A stretch of 64,000 bases of DNA from Xanthomonas sacchari (GTDB lineage Bacteria > Pseudomonadota > Gammaproteobacteria > Xanthomonadales > Xanthomonadaceae), in assembly GCF_024266585.1 (NCBI RefSeq), contig NZ_CP100647.1:4197001-4261000 (forward strand), given 5' to 3'. Under the pieces are notes generated by a model, which did no database searches, had not been told where the DNA came from, and was given only the letters and a program-made list of their open reading frames with translations. Both the position numbers and the translations under genes were made by a program. Below are positions 9,152-18,075 of the stretch, piece after piece. Position 1 is the stretch's first letter. Every line of letters starts with the position of its first letter.

Positions 9152-10150
9152 ATGCGCATCGGCCCCTACACGATCGAACCGAAGGTGATCCTGGCGCCCA
9201 TGGCCGGGGTCACCGACAAGCCGTTCCGGCTGCTGTGCAAGCGCCTGGGCGCCGGCCTGGCGGTGTCGGAGATGACCATCTCCGACCCGCGCTTCTGGCA
9301 GACCCGCAAGTCGCTGCAGCGCATGGACCATGCCGGCGAGCCGGACCCGGTCAGCGTGCAGATCGCCGGCACCGAACCGCAGCAACTGGCCGAGGCCGCG
9401 CGCTACAACGCCGACCACGGCGCGCAACTGATCGACATCAACATGGGCTGCCCGGCGAAGAAGGTGTGCAACGCCTGGGCCGGTTCGGCGCTGATGCGCG
9501 ACGAGGCGCTGGTGGCGCGCATCCTCACTGCGGTGGTGAAGGCCTCGCCGGTCCCGGTGACGCTGAAGATCCGCACCGGCTGGGACTGCGACCACCGCAA
9601 TGGCCCGGTCATCGCGCGCATCGCCGAGGACTGCGGCATCGCCGCGCTGGCGGTGCACGGGCGCACCCGCGACCAGCACTACAGCGGCCAGGCCGAGTAC
9701 GCCACCATCGCCCAGATCAAGGCGATGCTGCGCATCCCGGTAATCGCCAATGGCGACATCGACTCGCCGCAGAAGGCGGCGCAGGTGCTGGCCGCGACCG
9801 GCGCCGACGCGGTGATGGTCGGGCGCGCGGCGCAGGGCCGGCCGTGGATCTTCGGCGAGATCGCGCACTACCTGGCCACCGGCGAGCTACGTCCGGCGCC
9901 GTCGCTGGCGTGCGTGCGCGACACCCTGCTCGGCCACCTGCAGGCGCTGCACGATTTCTACGGCGAGGCGCAGGGCGTGCGCATCGCCCGCAAGCACCTG
10001 GGCTGGTACGCCAAGGACCGGCCCGAGAACGCCGCGTTCCGCGCCGTGGTCAACCGCGCCGAGAGCGCGCAGGCGCAACTGGCGCTGACCGCCGAGTACT
10101 TCGACGCGCTGATCGCCGGCGTGCCGCCGGCCCTGTCCGCCGCCGCCTGA
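9152..10150 (+). CDS. dusB: tRNA-dihydrouridine synthase B
   Basis: A 332-residue FMN enzyme that reduces uridine to dihydrouridine in tRNA D-loops. Diagnostic pieces are LAPMAGVTDKPFR at the N-terminus, INMGCPAKKVC with catalytic Cys100, KIRTGWD, VHGRTRDQ, IANGDID and MVGRAAQGRPW at the FMN phosphate site. The length is normal. In many gamma-proteobacteria dusB precedes fis; here a methyltransferase follows after 24 bases instead. No ribosome site is visible, and a TACACT box lies only six bases before the ATG, so the transcript may be leaderless. Confidence 0.95.
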   Translation: MRIGPYTIEPKVILAPMAGVTDKPFRLLCKRLGAGLAVSEMTISDPRFWQTRKSLQRMDHAGEPDPVSVQIAGTEPQQLAEAARYNADHGAQLIDINMGCPAKKVCNAWAGSALMRDEALVARILTAVVKASPVPVTLKIRTGWDCDHRNGPVIARIAEDCGIAALAVHGRTRDQHYSGQAEYATIAQIKAMLRIPVIANGDIDSPQKAAQVLAATGADAVMVGRAAQGRPWIFGEIAHYLATGELRPAPSLACVRDTLLGHLQALHDFYGEAQGVRIARKHLGWYAKDRPENAAFRAVVNRAESAQAQLALTAEYFDALIAGVPPALSAAA

Positions 10151-10174
10151 CGTCATTCTCCCCGGAGCACCGCC

Positions 10175-11002
10175 ATGGGTTCGTCTGCCGACACCCCGAC
10201 CTATCTGCACGGCTATTCCGAAACCGAACAGGCACGCCTGCTGAAACAGGCGCGCTTGCTGGAAGCCACCCTGTTCAACCAGATCGACTACACCGGCGCG
10301 CGGCGCCTGCTGGAAGTGGGCAGCGGCGTCGGTGCGCAGACCGAAGTGCTGCTGCGGCGCTTCCCGGAGCTGCATGTCACCGGCATCGACCTGAGCGAGG
10401 CGCAGCTGCAGGCCGCGCGCGACAACCTGCAGCGCATGCCCTGGTGCCAGGACCGCTACACCCTGCAGCAGGCCGACGCCGGCGACCTGCCGTTCCAGCC
10501 GCGCAGCTTCGATGCCGCGTTCCTGTGCTGGGTGCTGGAGCACGTGCCGTCGCCGGCGCGCGTGCTCAGCGAAGTGCGACGGGTGCTGGCGCCGGGATCG
10601 CCGGTGTACGTGACCGAGGTGATGAACGCCTCGTTCCTGCTGCACCCGTACTCGCCGAACGTGTGGCGCTACTGGATGGCGTTCAACGACTTCCAGTATG
10701 ACCACGGCGGCGATCCCTTCGTCGGTGCCAAGCTCGGCAACCTGCTGCTGGCCGGCGGCTATCGCGACGTCAGCACCGAGATCAAGACCCTGCACCTGGA
10801 CAACCGCGAACCGGCACGGCGCAAGACCATGATCGGGTTCTGGGAAGAGTTGCTGCTGTCGGCGGCCGAACGGCTGCTGCAGGCCGGCGCGGTGGACGCG
10901 GAGACCGTGGCCGGCATGCGCCGGGAAATGGCCCAGGTGCAGAGCGACCCGGACGCGGTGTTCTTCTATTCGTTCGTGCAGGCGCACGCGACGGTGTATT
11001 GA
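10175..11002 (+). CDS. Class I SAM-dependent methyltransferase
   Basis: A 275-residue cytosolic methyltransferase of the Rossmann type. Motif I is LLEVGSGVGAQT (around residues 48–59), followed by an acidic strand end TGIDLSEAQL and the motif IV region FDAAFLCWVLEHVP. The C-terminal third is less typical and may hold substrate specificity. The substrate is unknown. It follows dusB closely and is probably in the same transcript, but nothing shows that it modifies tRNA. Confidence 0.8.
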   Translation: MGSSADTPTYLHGYSETEQARLLKQARLLEATLFNQIDYTGARRLLEVGSGVGAQTEVLLRRFPELHVTGIDLSEAQLQAARDNLQRMPWCQDRYTLQQADAGDLPFQPRSFDAAFLCWVLEHVPSPARVLSEVRRVLAPGSPVYVTEVMNASFLLHPYSPNVWRYWMAFNDFQYDHGGDPFVGAKLGNLLLAGGYRDVSTEIKTLHLDNREPARRKTMIGFWEELLLSAAERLLQAGAVDAETVAGMRREMAQVQSDPDAVFFYSFVQAHATVY

Positions 11003-11018
11003 GTCGCTTTCATGGCGC

Positions 11019-11225
11019 TCACCGCGTCGCTGGCGCTTGCGCGCTCACCGGCGCGGGCGATGCCGGCTCTGTCCACAGATCCGCCGCCACATCCGCGCCA
11101 GTGCTGCGCGGACGTGCCCGCGTGCTACCAGCGCCCGATACGCTGCCTGCAGCTACCCCAGGGCGATTGCTTGCCAGCCGTTGCCCTGCTTCCGCGCCAC
11201 CGCGACGTTGAAGTTGTCGCACGCA
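11019..11225 (-). pseudogene. Decayed 3' end of the membrane hydrolase gene
   Basis: This stretch matches the 3' end of the intact gene at 12771–13844, including the stop position and the peptide WTEPAS.APVSAQ (compare WTEPASHAPVSAQ). An upstream part, VAVARKQGNGW (compare FAVARQQGDGW), is in another frame, so the copy has at least one frameshift as well as a large 5' truncation. It is not expected to make a functional protein and marks the left end of a tandem duplication. Confidence 0.75.
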
Positions 11226-11341
11226 ACTACTTTGCTGGCGATGCGGAGAAGGCTTGACTCAGGCGCCTCCAGAAGCCCGGATCGGCGCTGCGCCTGCACA
11301 CCAGATAGCGGCGACATGTCCGCATTCTCGGTGTGTCTGAT

Positions 11342-11377
11342 AAACAAAGGCGTCCCCCAGCGGGAACGCCTTTGTTT
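11342..11377. terminator. Bidirectional intrinsic terminator
   Basis: AAACAAAGGCGT and its exact complement flank a 12-base loop. On the minus strand the stem ends in a T-rich TTTGTTTAT, giving a good terminator for the leftward secreted-protein gene at 11420. The A-rich/T-rich arms also make it plausible for rightward transcription. Confidence 0.8.
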
Positions 11378-11419
11378 ACTTCATCTGCACTGCCCGAAGC
11401 AAGAGCACGGGGAAGATTT

Positions 11420-12091
11420 TTATTTTGCGTAGAGTGGGAAATATCCTTCCGAAGCGAGCTCTTGATAGACTGCATATGATACGGCAGCCCCAATTCCACC
11501 GCTGCCAGAGAAAAAGGAACCGATCGAATCGGACGCTGAGACAATCAACCAGCCCTTTTTCGGGTCCGGTTTCGATGTGGTGCTTACCGCAAATTTGGAC
11601 CAATAGCGCGCGGAGTGTCTCACCACGCTCAACGCACCCAGAACCAGCGCGCCATTCTTCGACCTGGCATCGAGCCGCGCGATGCCTTCCTGTTCCAATT
11701 CCTCGAATTGCACCGCCGCCGCGTCCAGGCCCTCGGCGTTCTGCACAATCTGGTCCACTCGCACGATGAACGAGAACTCGTAGGCACTGAGCTGCTGACG
11801 CAGTTCGGCCAGGTTTTCGGTCATCGGGCGGAGCGGATCGATGGCATCGATCATGGGCTGCTGCGTGGCGATAAAGCGCTCCAGCGGCATGCCGGGGTTG
11901 TAGCCGCACTTCTCGACCAGCACGGCCAGGGCCTCGTCGGGCGAGGCGTTGGTGTCCATCAGGCAGCCCAGGTACATGTTGTGCTGGATGCCTACCTGAT
12001 CGAGCGGATTCTCGGCCGCCAGCACGGGCGCGGTACCGAAGGCACTACCGACCAGGAGGGTGGCGGTCGCGGCAAAGAGCTTTTTGTTCAT
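11420..12091 (-). CDS. Secreted protein of unknown function, paralogue A
   Basis: A 223-residue exported protein I do not recognise. MNKKLFAATATLLVGSAFGTAPVLAA is a clear signal peptide. The mature part has conserved blocks GIQHNMYLGCLMD, EKCGY.PGMPLERF and SAYEFSFI, shared with the second copy at 13996–14664, and two cysteines that could pair in the periplasm. From about residue 175 the two copies diverge completely; this one ends in a Gly/Ser-rich hydrophobic stretch (SFFSGSGGIGAAVSYAV). A terminator follows. The two genes share upstream sequence (TTCAGGCTAGGCAG), so regulation may be common. Confidence 0.75.
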   Translation of the reverse strand: MNKKLFAATATLLVGSAFGTAPVLAAENPLDQVGIQHNMYLGCLMDTNASPDEALAVLVEKCGYNPGMPLERFIATQQPMIDAIDPLRPMTENLAELRQQLSAYEFSFIVRVDQIVQNAEGLDAAAVQFEELEQEGIARLDARSKNGALVLGALSVVRHSARYWSKFAVSTTSKPDPKKGWLIVSASDSIGSFFSGSGGIGAAVSYAVYQELASEGYFPLYAK

Positions 12092-12567
12092 CAACGTTCT
12101 CATGTAATGGATGGAGGGTGGCCCAGATCTTCCGACGTTCCCGCGGAGGACCCAGGCGAGGCGACCACAGCGCATCGGCACACGGCGCGATGCGACGGTT
12201 TCAGGCTAGGCAGATCTGCGGCGACGCACGAGGACGAAACCGGGTCGAGACGGGAACGAACCGGGTCGAATTGGCGAATCGATGGCACCGTCACCACATC
12301 GCGCAAACGCGGCCCCTGGCTTCCGGCGGACACTCCATTATTGAGGAATCAATGCCTTGCGCCGATTCGTTCCCGATCCATCGCCGCGGATGCGCTGGAA
12401 TCGCGGCGTCGCTGCTACGCGGCTGTTGCGGGCCTTGTGGTTAGGAAGCTCACCTACCCACCAGCGTCTCGCCGCCCATGCCGTGCTGGCCGCACCGCGG
12501 CCGCCGGCGCGCATTCCATCGCCGCGGCCCTTCGAGCTTGCCGTTAGCCGTCTACAGCCGAGACACC
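12092..12567. other. Shared upstream region of the duplicated locus
   Basis: No gene. The stretch resembles 14665–15025: both hold GCATCGGCACAC, TTCAGGCTAGGCAG and GGATGCGCTGG in the same order. It is therefore the promoter/intergenic part of the left duplicated unit, between a leftward secreted-protein gene and a rightward small-protein remnant. Confidence 0.6.
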
Positions 12568-12738
12568 CCACCCTGCCGCCGGACTGCTGCCTGGAGCGGG
12601 ATCACAGGCCGGAGGTGGTGACGAAGTTTGATTTCAACCGGGAATCACCGCGGCAGCTGACGGCCACGTGCGGGGCAGCCGACCACGAGACGCCTAACTC
12701 GAATGCCCTGGCAACCATTGCCGCTTGTTGCGACTTGG
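12568..12738 (+). pseudogene. Remnant of the small periplasmic protein gene
   Basis: Translation gives LPPDCCLERDHRPEVV, KFDF and NALATIAACC, clearly matching the intact gene at 15026–15412 (LPPDWCLEQDQEPEVV, KFDF, NTLNTIAAYC). The frame is still open here, but the ATG and recognisable signal peptide are gone and the last third is missing: the homology stops about 33 bases before the 3' end of the neighbouring hydrolase gene. It is a truncated copy. Confidence 0.8.
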
Positions 12739-12770
12739 CTTCGGCAGCGCCACGCTCCATTGCGCCGCGC

Positions 12771-13844
12771 TCAACGCATCGCGGCAGGTACCTGCGCGCT
12801 CACCGGCGCGTGCGATGCCGGTTCGGTCCAGATCCGTTGCCACATCCGCGCCAGCGCCGCACCAATCTGCCCACGTGCCACCGGCGCCCGGTACGCCGCC
12901 TGCATCTGCCGCGGCGGCATCGCCGCCCAGCCGTCGCCCTGCTGTCGCGCCACGGCGAAGTTGAAGTTGTAGTCCGGTTCCAGGCCCATGCGCAGGTCGC
13001 TGAGCACCAGTTCGCCATCCTTGACCTGCGCGCGCATGAAGCCGCGGTTGAACCACGTCAGGCGCTGCACCGCGGGCAGGTCGCGCACCTGCGCCAGCGC
13101 CTGGGTGTTGGAGGGACAGCCCTGGAAGCGCATCGGCCCGTGGTCGGCGACCAACGAGCGCTCGCCGATCACGTAGCCGCTCGGGGTCATCGCCACCACC
13201 CGCCACAGCAGCGTGTTGAACGGCATCGGCACCGAGAAGCGCGGCGCCTGCGCCAGGCCCATCGCCGCCAGCGCACGGTCGGCCTCGCGGTCGACCAGAT
13301 GCTTGGCCAGCAGCGACCAGCCCAGGTAGGTGCTGCTCAGCAGCAGCCCGACCAGCAAGGCCTGCTGCGCCACGCGGCGCGCGCGGGCGAACCAGGCGAT
13401 GGCGCAGGCCAGCAGCAGCCACAGCGTGTAGACGGGATCGATGATGAACACGCTCGACCACATCGTCGGCGGCGGCCGCAGCGGCCACCACAGCTGCGTG
13501 CCGTAGACAGTGAACGCATCCAGCAACGGATGGGTGATCAGCGCCAGTTGGATCGCCCAGAACCAGCGCCGCGGCGCCTCGGCGACCCGCCCGTGGCCGA
13601 AGCGGCGGAACAGCCACCAGACCAGCCAGCCGAGCAGCGGCAGCACGAACAACGAATGGCTGAAACTGCGATGCACTGTCATCAGCGTGACCGGATCGCG
13701 GGTCAGCGGCAGCAGGATCAGCGAATCGAGGTCGGGCACGGTGCCGAGTGCGGCACCGGCGAGCAGTGCCGCACGCCGATGCGCGGCCGGCGCGATGGCC
13801 GCAGCAATGGCGCCGCCGAGCACGATCTGGGTAAGGGAATCCAT
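12771..13844 (-). CDS. YdjM-like membrane-bound metal-dependent hydrolase
   Basis: A 357-residue inner-membrane protein. MDSLTQIVLGGAIAAAI, GTVPDLDSL, HRSFSHSL and ITHPLLDAFT are the His/Asp metal-site signatures of the YdjM (PF04307) family, spread among several hydrophobic helices in residues 1–190. The C-terminal 160 residues look soluble. E. coli YdjM is LexA-controlled, but I see no LexA box here. The substrate is unknown. It sits between the two secreted paralogues, with a degraded copy of its 3' end at 11019. Confidence 0.8.
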   Translation of the reverse strand: MDSLTQIVLGGAIAAAIAPAAHRRAALLAGAALGTVPDLDSLILLPLTRDPVTLMTVHRSFSHSLFVLPLLGWLVWWLFRRFGHGRVAEAPRRWFWAIQLALITHPLLDAFTVYGTQLWWPLRPPPTMWSSVFIIDPVYTLWLLLACAIAWFARARRVAQQALLVGLLLSSTYLGWSLLAKHLVDREADRALAAMGLAQAPRFSVPMPFNTLLWRVVAMTPSGYVIGERSLVADHGPMRFQGCPSNTQALAQVRDLPAVQRLTWFNRGFMRAQVKDGELVLSDLRMGLEPDYNFNFAVARQQGDGWAAMPPRQMQAAYRAPVARGQIGAALARMWQRIWTEPASHAPVSAQVPAAMR

Positions 13845-13943
13845 CGGCCGATGCTAGCAGCGATGCGGGGATGCATGCGTGGCGGGAGCGGTGTCGATAA
13901 CGTCGGTCAGACCGGGACCCTCGCTCACGAACAGGGAGTAAAG

Positions 13944-13968
13944 AAAGGCATCCCGCCGGGATGCCCTT
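13944..13968 (-). terminator. Intrinsic terminator of secreted paralogue B
   Basis: GGCATCCC and GGGATGCC pair around a three-base loop, extended by an A/T pair region. On the minus strand the stem is followed by TTTCTTTAC. It lies 28 bases after the stop of the gene at 13996, in the same relative place as the terminator after paralogue A. Confidence 0.75.
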
Positions 13969-13995
13969 CCCTTCCGCTGTGCTTGGCTTGGATCA

Positions 13996-14664
13996 CTAAT
14001 CTTTGAATACAGCGGCATGAACGGACTGAGACTGAGAGGACGCCTCTCCGACGTCGAAGGACTCGACGAAGCCACCTACGTCGGCAAAGACAACAGACAG
14101 CCATTTCCAGAACCCGCCCCTCTTCGCCGTGGTGCCGCCGCTGGCAGCGAACTCACCGCTTTCGGCCGCGCGTTTTGACCAGTAGCGATTGGAATGCCGG
14201 GCGACGCTCAGCCCACCCAGGATCAACGCACCGCTATCCGACTTGGCATCGAGCCGATCGATGGCTTCCCGCTCCAGTGCTTCCAACTGCCGCGCCGCAA
14301 CATCCATGTCCTCGGCGTTCTCGGCGATCTTGTCCATCCGTTCAATGAACGAGAATTCGTATGCACTGAAAACCTTGCGCATTCCTGCCAGGTTTTCGCT
14401 CAACGGCCGTGACGGGTCGTACGCATCGATGGTGGGCTGATGCAGAGCGACGAACCTTTCCAGCGGCATGCCCGGGTCGTAGCCGCACTTTTCGACCACA
14501 ACCACCAAGGAATCCTTGGCAGGTGCATTCAGGTCCATCAGGCAGCCCAGGTACATGTTGTGCTGGATACCTGCATGATCCATCGGGTTCTCAGCCGCCA
14601 GCGCAGGGGCGCCAACGACACTGCCCGCCAGCAGGGCGGTTGCGACAAGGAACTTCTTCTTCAT
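13996..14664 (-). CDS. Secreted protein of unknown function, paralogue B
   Basis: A 222-residue exported protein, not recognised. The signal peptide is MKKKFLVATALLAGSVVGAPALAA. It shares with paralogue A the blocks GIQHNMYLGCLMD, EKCGYDPGMPLERF, SAYEFSFIERMDK and LARLDAKS-like/RHSNRYWSK regions up to about residue 170. The last 50 residues (Gly/Ser/Trp-rich, then FADVGGFVESF) are unlike A. Two conserved cysteines suggest an extracytoplasmic disulfide. The leftward hydrolase gene lies downstream with a terminator between. Confidence 0.75.
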   Translation of the reverse strand: MKKKFLVATALLAGSVVGAPALAAENPMDHAGIQHNMYLGCLMDLNAPAKDSLVVVVEKCGYDPGMPLERFVALHQPTIDAYDPSRPLSENLAGMRKVFSAYEFSFIERMDKIAENAEDMDVAARQLEALEREAIDRLDAKSDSGALILGGLSVARHSNRYWSKRAAESGEFAASGGTTAKRGGFWKWLSVVFADVGGFVESFDVGEASSQSQSVHAAVFKD

Positions 14665-15025
14665 GAGCGTTCTCTCGCTATATGGAAGGGATTGGAGATG
14701 GCTGGGTGCATAGATCGCCCCGGGGGATGGCCACCGCCGCATCGGCACACGCTGCGATCCGGCGATTTCAGGCTAGGCAGGGCGTCGGCGCAGCACGAGG
14801 GCGAAGCCGGGCCGCCCGCGGAACGAACCGGGCGGGATTGGCGAGGCAGAGTGCGGCGGCAGGCCTGCACCGGGCGCGCGCTGCACCTGTGGCGCGAATG
14901 CCACCATCCTGGAAATCAATGCGTTAGGCGGATTTGTTCCCGGTCTATACCCGTGGATGCGCTGGCATCCGCCGCGGCGCCGCTCGTAGGCTGCTGGTCC
15001 CTTCTCTGCGTATTGCGAGATTCCG
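14665..15025. other. Divergent promoter region of the right duplicated unit
   Basis: No gene seen. It lies between the leftward paralogue B and the rightward small periplasmic protein, and carries GCATCGGCACAC, TTCAGGCTAGGCAG and GGATGCGCTGGCATCC, matching 12092–12567. Conservation between the two diverged units makes these blocks candidate regulatory elements. Confidence 0.55.
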
Positions 15026-15412
15026 ATGCCTGCCTACCGCTCCATCTTCCACACCACACTCGTCGCGGTGCTGCTGACCCTTCCCCTGATCGCCCACGGC
15101 CACGACACCTTGCCACCGGACTGGTGCCTGGAGCAGGACCAGGAACCGGAGGTCGTGGTGAAGTTCGATTTCGACGGCGAGCAATTGCGGCAGACGATGG
15201 ACAAGTGCGGGGTGGTCGATAGCCACGAGCCCTACACGAATACGCTGAACACCATCGCCGCCTATTGCGAGGTGGTGGCGCCGTCGCGATCGGCCAAGCC
15301 CATCGTGCTCGGCCCGACGACGTTCCTGGCCCGCGACCACCACAGCAGCTATCGCATGGAACACGGCTTGAAAGGCGCGTGCGTGGTCTGCCCGGCCAAG
15401 CGCGGGCGCTGA
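15026..15412 (+). CDS. Small cysteine-containing periplasmic protein
   Basis: A 128-residue protein with a signal peptide (cleavage near residue 25, LIAHGHD) and a mature domain opening LPPDWCLEQDQEPEVVV. Five cysteines (DWC, DKC, AYC, GAC, VCP) suggest disulfides, and the end is basic (CPAKRGR). I do not recognise the family. A truncated copy lies at 12568, so this gene is part of the duplicated unit with the hydrolase and the secreted protein. Confidence 0.7.
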   Translation: MPAYRSIFHTTLVAVLLTLPLIAHGHDTLPPDWCLEQDQEPEVVVKFDFDGEQLRQTMDKCGVVDSHEPYTNTLNTIAAYCEVVAPSRSAKPIVLGPTTFLARDHHSSYRMEHGLKGACVVCPAKRGR

Positions 15413-15478
15413 CGCACCGTGCAGGCGCGCGCGCTCCTCAATGCGGCCAACGATCGCCAGCAGGAATGCCGGGCACGC

Positions 15479-17602
15479 TCAGCCGAGCGCGTCCCGGCGG
15501 GTGTAGGCCAGCACCGTGTCGATCCTGGACTGCAAGGCGGCGCGCGCCTCTGCCGAGATTCCGTCGCACTGCGCGAGCACGAAATAGGCCGAGCGCAGCA
15601 CGTCCCGCCAGCGCGGGTTGCGTGGCAACTTGGCGACCGCCAGGTAGCGCTCCATCGCCCGCGCGCGCAGGCGGCCGTCGTCGATGTTCACGCGCCAGAT
15701 CCGGCTGCGCTCGGCCAGTTCCAGCCGGCCGGTCGCCGTGGCGCGCTCCCAGGTGTCGATGACCGCCAGCATCAAGTCGACCAGCGCGCGCCGGAACGCG
15801 TCGCGCAACGCAGGCGCGGCGGCCTCCTCGTGCACGTCCTCGGCCTGCGCGGTGTCCGACGCCGCGTCACGGTCGCGTTCCTGCAGGCCGAGGACGACCA
15901 GGCCATCGCCGCCCCGCCAGGGCGCGAGGGTGGCGGCGAGCGGCGTGCCGTGCCGCGCCACGACCTCGAGGCGCTGCGCGGTGCTGTCCTCCATCCGCTC
16001 CAGCGCCGCCTGCAACGCCGGGCGGTCGCTCTCGGCAATGCAGGCGAACACCGCCTGCCCCACCGGGTCGGCGGCGTCCGCCCCGCCGAGCAGCAGGCGG
16101 CCGGCACGATTGGTGGCCAGCACCTGACCGTCGGCATCGAGCAGGCACAGCGCATCCTCGCGGCTGTCGAGCAGCGTCTGCAGCAGGCTGCGATCCTCGG
16201 CCAGCGCGTCCGCCTCGCGCCGATAGCGCGCGAGTTGCTCCTCGTGGCGGACCTGGCGCGCGGCTTGCAGCACGCGTTCGCGCTGCCGGCGACGCTGCAG
16301 CAACAGCCAGCCGCCGAGCACGGCGGCGACGCCGGATACCAGCGCCAGCCACAGCAGCAGCGTGCGTTGACGCAGCTGCGCCTTGCGCAGACGGTTCTCG
16401 CTCTGCAAGGCGTCGATGGTGCGCTGCTTCTCGGCGGTGTCGAAGCGGATGCGCAGCCAGTCCAGCTGGCGATCGTGCTGCGCGCGCACCAGCGCGGCGG
16501 CTTCCGCATTCGCGCGCCGCAGCGTGGCGATGGCTGCCACCGTATCGCCACTGGTTTCCTGCAGCCGCGCCAGCTCCTCCAGCAATGGCACCCGCACCGG
16601 ATCGCCGCCAGCGGTGGCCGCCAGCGCCGCGCGCAGGCGTGCCGCGGCAGCAGCGGCATTGCCTTCGAGCCGGGCGGTTCGCGCCAGTTGCAACTGCAGC
16701 GCAGACGGCAACGGCAGCGCCCATGCCTCGGCCAGGGCCAGCGCACTGGAGCTCCAGCGTTGCGCCTGCGCCACATCGCCAAGTGCCAGGGCCGCGCGGA
16801 TCAGGCCGTCATGCACCCGCAGTTCGTACACCCGGCGTCCCTGCGCGCGGTACACGGCCAGGGCCTCCCGTAACCAGGCCAGCGCCTGCTGCGTGTCGCC
16901 GCTGTCCAGCGCCAGCTCGGCCATGGTTTCCTGCACGTGCGCGGCCTCGATGGCGTCGCCCTGCGCGCGGTTGGCGGCGAGCGCGTCGCGGTAGTAGCGC
17001 ATCGCCGTGGCCGGCTCGCGCAATTCGCGATACACGTCGGCGATATTGGTCAGCACGGACGCCGACACCGCGCCGCGGGCGCGCTGCAGGTCGAGGCTGA
17101 GCATCAGGTGCCGCAGGGCATCGCGAAAATCGCCGAGACGGCGCAGCGCCGCGCCGACATTGTTCAGATCGCGCGCCTCGCCTGCGCGATCGCCCCGCGA
17201 CCGGGACAGCGCCACCGCGCACTCGAAGCGTTCGAGCGCCTGCGGAATGCGTTCGCGACGGAAGTCGAGAATGCCGCGGCGGCGGGTGAGTTCGTAGCGC
17301 AAGCGGGTATCGCCGGCATCGCCGATGTTGGACGCGGCGCAGTCCAGCGCCTGTTCGGCAGCGTCGAGGCGACCGCCATCGAGCTGTTGCTTGGCACGCG
17401 CGAACAATGCCTCGACCCGCGCAGCGCCCGCCGCATGCGGCGTCGACACGCCAGCCTGCTGCACGCACAGCAGCGGATCGGGAAGCGGACGCGGCGCCGC
17501 GGGCTCCGCGCAGCCATAGACCGTGTTCTGCGCGATCGAGGCCGCGCTCGCGGCGAGCAGGACACCCAGGCAGGCCAATCGCAGGCATGCCCGCGATCGC
17601 AT
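15479..17602 (-). CDS. TPR/PAS membrane sensor protein
   Basis: A 707-residue protein. A signal peptide or first membrane segment (residues 1–25) leads into a periplasmic domain of TPR-like repeats (about 60–400; for example ALERFECAVALSRSRGD, AMRYYRDALAANRAQGD). A membrane helix (about 413–436) is followed by a short coiled coil and a PAS-like domain (about 455–590, DALCLLDADGQVLATNRAGR). The C-terminal domain has ERSRIWRVNIDDGRLRARAM and KLPRNPRWRDVLRSAYFVL, seen in Xanthomonas TPR sensor proteins. No kinase, GGDEF or HTH is visible, so the output is unknown. I chose the ATG that begins the signal peptide; an upstream extension in frame is unlikely. Confidence 0.7.
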   Translation of the reverse strand: MRSRACLRLACLGVLLAASAASIAQNTVYGCAEPAAPRPLPDPLLCVQQAGVSTPHAAGAARVEALFARAKQQLDGGRLDAAEQALDCAASNIGDAGDTRLRYELTRRRGILDFRRERIPQALERFECAVALSRSRGDRAGEARDLNNVGAALRRLGDFRDALRHLMLSLDLQRARGAVSASVLTNIADVYRELREPATAMRYYRDALAANRAQGDAIEAAHVQETMAELALDSGDTQQALAWLREALAVYRAQGRRVYELRVHDGLIRAALALGDVAQAQRWSSSALALAEAWALPLPSALQLQLARTARLEGNAAAAAARLRAALAATAGGDPVRVPLLEELARLQETSGDTVAAIATLRRANAEAAALVRAQHDRQLDWLRIRFDTAEKQRTIDALQSENRLRKAQLRQRTLLLWLALVSGVAAVLGGWLLLQRRRQRERVLQAARQVRHEEQLARYRREADALAEDRSLLQTLLDSREDALCLLDADGQVLATNRAGRLLLGGADAADPVGQAVFACIAESDRPALQAALERMEDSTAQRLEVVARHGTPLAATLAPWRGGDGLVVLGLQERDRDAASDTAQAEDVHEEAAAPALRDAFRRALVDLMLAVIDTWERATATGRLELAERSRIWRVNIDDGRLRARAMERYLAVAKLPRNPRWRDVLRSAYFVLAQCDGISAEARAALQSRIDTVLAYTRRDALG

Positions 17603-18075
17603 GCCTGCCGCCGTGGCCTGCGCCAGGACGGGCTCGCCGGAAACGGCGAACCCGTCCAAGCCGAGCCACGTCCCCACCGATCTGCGCGACCGGCCGCACA
17701 ACGCCTTCCCTGGTTTCACGGTCTCCACGACTCCAGAACTGATCGGGATGCGGCGCACGCGCGCCACAGCGACATGGATCAGCGCCACGCCCGGACGCGA
17801 ACGTGGGTTCCTGCCTGGGCATGCGGCGCCGACGCACCGCAGTAGACCCGATGCCACGCGAGCCGGGCAAGCGCGCGCGGAGGCGATGCACACCCCATAC
17901 GGGCCATCGTGGAATGGCGGTCACGCAGGGTTCTACGCTTCCGTCCAGGGCAGGTGCGGCGGCGCCGCGGCCGGGCCGAGCGCGGCGGGGACAACGGCAC
18001 GGCGCGCGCAGGCGCGGCAGCAGTCGACGGCACCAACATGCCGGGCCGTGCAGCGCCGCCCGGCGATCGCCGGCC
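17603..18075. other. 473-base gap without a recognisable gene
   Basis: GC-rich sequence upstream of the TPR/PAS gene and downstream of the phosphoesterase. Open frames exist on both strands, but none has a convincing start, ribosome site or motif. It presumably holds the TPR/PAS promoter. Confidence 0.4.

Noticed and set aside
9152-11002. dusB–fis operon
   Set aside because: The gene after dusB is a methyltransferase with a clear SAM motif, not the small Fis protein.
11003-11419. Small protein genes in the gap after the methyltransferase
   Set aside because: The only similarity is to the 3' end of the hydrolase gene, broken across frames; the rest shows no coding signal.
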